Origin: Streptomyces sp. A1136
Lineage (GTDB): Bacteria > Actinomycetota > Actinomycetes > Streptomycetales > Streptomycetaceae
Assembly (NCBI RefSeq): GCF_004795055.1
Contig: NZ_SSBJ01000001.1
Location: 248,001 to 312,000, forward strand
DNA: 64,000 nucleotides
Reading direction: 5' to 3'
Position 1 is the first letter of the stretch, and every line of letters begins with the position of its first letter. The position numbers were made by a program, and so were the translations under genes. Below, piece after piece: positions 61,241 to 64,000 of this stretch. Under the pieces are notes generated by a model. That model saw nothing but the letters and a program-made list of their open reading frames with translations, had not been told where the DNA came from and did not search any database.

Positions 61241-61254
61241 GTTTCACGTGAAAC
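61241..61254. other. parS site 11
   Basis: Perfect 14-bp core; the 16-mer ends G. Starts 64 bp after site 10. Confidence 0.92.
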
Positions 61255-61371
61255 GGCCAGGGCGTCCGACGCGGTTTCTACCCCCGGGTAGTGACATACC
61301 GCGTGGTACGTGCGCAGAATCGGCAGCATCCGTAGCCGCCGTAGCGCCGCAGCGCCCACCGGGAGGACGCT

Positions 61372-63021
61372 TTGCTGAGCACCATGCAGGACGTACCGCT
61401 TCTCGTCAGCCGCATCCTGCGACACGGGATGACGATCCACGGGAAGTCCCAGGTCACGACCTGGACCGGGGAAGCCGAGCCGCACCGCCGCAGCTTCGCC
61501 GACATCGGTGCCCGCGCCACCCGCCTCGCGAACGCCCTGCGCGACGAGCTGGGCGTCCGGCAGGACGACCGGGTCGCCACCCTCATGTGGAACAACGCCG
61601 AGCACGTGGAGGCGTACTTCGCGATCCCCTCCATGGGCGCCGTCCTGCACACGCTCAACCTGCGGCTCCCTCCCGAGCAGCTGGTCTTCATCGTCAACCA
61701 CGCCGCGGACCGCGTGGTGCTGGTGAACGGCACGCTGCTGCCGCTTCTCGCACCACTGCTCCCGCACCTGCCCACCATCGACCACGTGGTCGTTTCCGGT
61801 ATCGGCGACCGTTCCGTGCTCGACGGCCTCGACGTACGCGTGCACGAGTACGAGGAACTCCTGGCGGGACGCTCCGACCACTACGACTGGCCCGAGCTGG
61901 ACGAGCGTCAGGCCGCGGCCATGTGTTACACCTCGGGCACCACCGGGGAGCCCAAGGGCGTCATCTACTCCCACCGCTCCATCTACCTGCACTCCATGCA
62001 GGTCAACATGACCGAGTCGATGGGACTGACCGACCGGGACACGTCCCTGGTCGTGGTCCCCCAGTTCCACGTGAACGCCTGGGGCCTGCCCCACGCCACC
62101 TTCATGACCGGCATCAACCTGCTGATGCCCGACCGCTTCCTCCAGGCCGCCCCGCTCGCCGAGATGATCGAGCAGGAGAAGCCGACACACGCCGCGGCCG
62201 TCCCCACCATCTGGCAGGGTCTGCTCGCCGAGGTCACCGCCAACCCCCGCGACCTCACCTCGATGAAGCAGGTCACCATCGGCGGCGCGGCCTGTCCGCC
62301 GTCCCTCATGGAGGCGTACGAGAAGCTCGGCGTCCGGCTGTGCCACGCGTGGGGCATGACCGAGACCTCCCCGCTCGGCACGATGGCGCACCCACCGGCC
62401 GGCCTGAGCGCCGAGGAAGAGTGGCCGTACCGGATCACCCAGGGTCGCTTCCCCGCGGGCGTCGAGGGCCGCCTGATCGGCCCGGGTGGTGACCGCCTGC
62501 CGTGGGACGGCGAGTCGGCGGGCGAGCTGGAGGTGCGCGGCGCGTGGATCGCGGGTGCCTACTACGGCGGCGCGTCCGGCGAACCGCTCCGCCCCACCGA
62601 CAAGTTCAGCGCGGACGGCTGGCTCAAGACCGGCGACGTCGGCGTCATCAGCGCCGACGGATTCCTGACCTTGACCGACCGGGCCAAGGACGTCATCAAG
62701 TCGGGCGGCGAGTGGATCTCCAGCGTCGAGCTGGAGAACGCGCTGATGGCGCACCCGGAGGTGGCCGAGGCGGCGGTGGTCGCCGTGCCCGACGACAAGT
62801 GGGGCGAGCGCCCGCTGGCGACCGTCGTCCTCAAGGACGGCGCGACCGTGGACTACCCGGGACTGCGCGCCTTCCTGGGACAGTCGATCGCGAAGTGGCA
62901 ACTGCCCGAGCGTTGGACCTTCATCGAGGCCGTGCCGAAGACGAGCGTCGGCAAGTTCGACAAGAAGGTGATCCGCAGGCAGTACGCGGACGGCGAGCTG
63001 GACGTGACGAAGCTCGACTGA
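61372..63021 (+). CDS. Fatty-acyl-CoA ligase (FadD-like AMP-binding enzyme)
   Basis: The product has 549 residues. The P-loop is [19 protein letters not shown]; later [38 protein letters not shown] and the C-terminal lysine [11 protein letters not shown] are the adenylation motifs. It activates a carboxylic acid as acyl-AMP and transfers it to CoA. It could feed the upstream igr-like operon, although a sigma gene and two parS sites lie between. The TTG at 61372 has GGGAGG five to six bases upstream; the ATG at 61384 is too far from it. Confidence 0.9.
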   Translation: MLSTMQDVPLLVSRILRHGMTIHGKSQVTTWTGEAEPHRRSFADIGARATRLANALRDELGVRQDDRVATLMWNNAEHVEAYFAIPSMGAVLHTLNLRLPPEQLVFIVNHAADRVVLVNGTLLPLLAPLLPHLPTIDHVVVSGIGDRSVLDGLDVRVHEYEELLAGRSDHYDWPELDERQAAAMCYTSGTTGEPKGVIYSHRSIYLHSMQVNMTESMGLTDRDTSLVVVPQFHVNAWGLPHATFMTGINLLMPDRFLQAAPLAEMIEQEKPTHAAAVPTIWQGLLAEVTANPRDLTSMKQVTIGGAACPPSLMEAYEKLGVRLCHAWGMTETSPLGTMAHPPAGLSAEEEWPYRITQGRFPAGVEGRLIGPGGDRLPWDGESAGELEVRGAWIAGAYYGGASGEPLRPTDKFSADGWLKTGDVGVISADGFLTLTDRAKDVIKSGGEWISSVELENALMAHPEVAEAAVVAVPDDKWGERPLATVVLKDGATVDYPGLRAFLGQSIAKWQLPERWTFIEAVPKTSVGKFDKKVIRRQYADGELDVTKLD

Positions 63022-63099
63022 CCCGAGCCGACGCGAGGAGGTCCGCCTCACCCGAGCCGGACACCACGAGGCCCGACCGGCTCGATCGTCCCGGAGACC

Positions 63100-63675
63100 T
63101 CAGCCGCGCGTGAGCCATGGCCGCAGCAGCTTGCTGACGGCGGGCATGGCCACGTAGGTCATCAGGGTGCTGAAGACCACCGTGAAGGCGGCCGTCCGCA
63201 GCACGAAGGGCAGATCCACCAGGAACGGCCCGAGCACCGCGTTGCCGAGCAGCGAGATCGGGAAGATGGCCAGCCCCGAGCTGATCGCCATCTTCCAGCG
63301 CGGGGGCGCGGGCCGGGTCGTACCCGGCTTCGCGAACCACGTCTCCATGCCGTGCAGTTCCCGCCGCGCTATCTCGTGGTGGTGATGGCCCTGGCAGTTG
63401 GCGAAGAACGCGGCGCGCTCGGCGGACCTCTGCCACGCCTCGAAGGCGGCCTGGTGCCGGAAGCGGTGCACCAGGAACCAGGGGGCGCCCTCAGCCGCCG
63501 GCCGGAACAGCCCGTACCCGAGGTGGTCCGGGAAGCCCGCGGCGGCCTCCAGGATTCCTCGGGCCCAGGCCTCGAAGTCCTCCTCGTGGCCCGGCTCGAC
63601 CTGCCGGGCGATGAGGAGGCTCACCTCACCGTTGTCGGCGGGAACGGTGTGCTCGGTCGTGTCGATGATGGCCAT
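63100..63675 (-). CDS. Antibiotic-biosynthesis-monooxygenase (ABM) domain membrane protein
   Basis: The product has 191 residues. The N-terminal ABM ferredoxin-like domain (about 15-105: LLIARQVEPGHEEDFEAWARGILEAAAGFPDHLGYGLF) contains a HHHHE stretch, followed by two membrane helices in the C-terminal third. The combination is common in actinobacteria; its role is unknown. The ATG at 63675 is clear. It is on the minus strand next to the truncated receiver-like gene. Confidence 0.8.
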   Translation of the reverse strand: MAIIDTTEHTVPADNGEVSLLIARQVEPGHEEDFEAWARGILEAAAGFPDHLGYGLFRPAAEGAPWFLVHRFRHQAAFEAWQRSAERAAFFANCQGHHHHEIARRELHGMETWFAKPGTTRPAPPRWKMAISSGLAIFPISLLGNAVLGPFLVDLPFVLRTAAFTVVFSTLMTYVAMPAVSKLLRPWLTRG

Positions 63676-63688
63676 CGGCCCAGGATGA

Positions 63689-64000
63689 CTAGTTGGTGCC
63701 GATCTTGGCGAGCAGGTCCACGATGCGGCCCTGGACATCGGCGGTCGTGGCCCGTTCGGCCAGGAACAGCACGCTCTCGCCCGAGGCCAGGCGCGGCAGA
63801 TCACCCGGCTCGATCCCGGTGGCCGTGTAGACCACGAGGGGGGTCCGGTTCAGCTGCCCGTTGGCGCGCAACCAGTCCACGATCCCGGCCCGCCGGCGGC
63901 GCACCTGCATCAAGTCCATCACGACGAGATTGGGCCGCATCCGGGTGGCGAGCTCCACGGCGTCCGTGTCGGCGCCCGCCCGCGCGACCTGCATGCCGCG
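63689..64000 (-). CDS. Receiver-like protein, C-terminal part (cut by window edge)
   Basis: The visible 103 residues are open to the window edge. NLVVMDLMQVRRRRAGIVDWLRANGQLNRTPLVVYTATG is arranged like the phosphoacceptor Asp and the beta-4 strand of CheY-type receivers, and the end ADVQGRIVDLLAKIGTN is the last helix. It is probably the C-terminus of a larger hybrid kinase or regulator lying to the right. The upstream part is outside the window. Confidence 0.6.
   Translation of the reverse strand, partial: RGMQVARAGADTDAVELATRMRPNLVVMDLMQVRRRRAGIVDWLRANGQLNRTPLVVYTATGIEPGDLPRLASGESVLFLAERATTADVQGRIVDLLAKIGTN

Noticed and set aside
1..64000. CRISPR arrays, insertion sequences, prophage or integrase genes
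   Set aside because: No spaced direct repeats, transposase or integrase motifs were seen. The tRNA-Ser at 54333 is intact and shows no adjacent integrase or duplicated 3' end.

Overview
The window looks like a stretch of a Streptomyces chromosome close to oriC. The evidence is very high G+C, long head-to-tail operons, many GTG/TTG starts, almost no TTA codons, Streptomyces-type DnaA boxes, and eleven copies of the ParB/parS centromere palindrome GTTTCACGTGAAAC. From memory, the order thiC ... aminotransferase-cydA-cydB-cydCD ... serS-pheA-DyP-CopCD-PCuAC-Sco resembles the core region of S. coelicolor around SCO3928-SCO4010; I could not run an alignment.

Layout. 1-5.6 kb: end of thiC, a membrane protein, a PPP-type phosphatase, a LacI regulator, an aminotransferase and a cyclophilin-like protein. 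5.7-13.7 kb: cytochrome bd oxidase cydA-cydB-cydCD behind a Rex operator, then a GAF histidine kinase of the DosS/DevS type. 13.8-15.7 kb: HAD phosphatase and a flavin-dependent oxidoreductase. 15.8-21.4 kb: kptA (RNA 2'-phosphotransferase), an Hsp90-family ATPase and a 1020-residue TPR protein, the last two translationally coupled. 21.5-26.3 kb: an aquaporin-family channel, a MerR regulator, a hydrolase-SDR fusion and an M24 peptidase. 26.5-30.8 kb: two ABC ATPase/permease pairs and a rhomboid-like protein. 30.9-34.5 kb: HAD phosphatase, serS and pheA, with a cluster of DnaA boxes between serS and pheA. 34.5-40.8 kb: a copper and peroxidase operon (dtpA, CopC-CopD fusion, ecuC, sco, YcnI-like, membrane protein). 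41-49.6 kb: two RsbW-like ATP-binding proteins, aminopeptidase P, a SpoIIE-type phosphatase, a degenerate Prim-Pol-like protein, a DUF5926 protein and a glycerophosphodiesterase. 49.8-55.1 kb: HtrA-like protease, a LysR-cysteine dioxygenase-YeiH sulfur module, tRNA-Ser(UGA) and a small membrane protein. 55.7-60.5 kb: five overlapping genes with the architecture of the mycobacterial igr (cholesterol side-chain) operon. 60.6-64 kb: SigE-family sigma factor, fatty-acyl-CoA ligase, monooxygenase-like membrane protein and a truncated receiver-like protein.

Points of most interest. The parS sites often occur as doublets spaced about 30 or about 65 bp, and several lie inside coding sequence, where they are read as VSRET or FHVK peptides. 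Two groups of DnaA boxes lie away from any replication-initiator gene. The Hsp90-TPR pair next to kptA and the TTA-containing igr-like operon are the best candidates for uncharacterised multi-gene systems. All function assignments are by reading sequence only; no searches were run.
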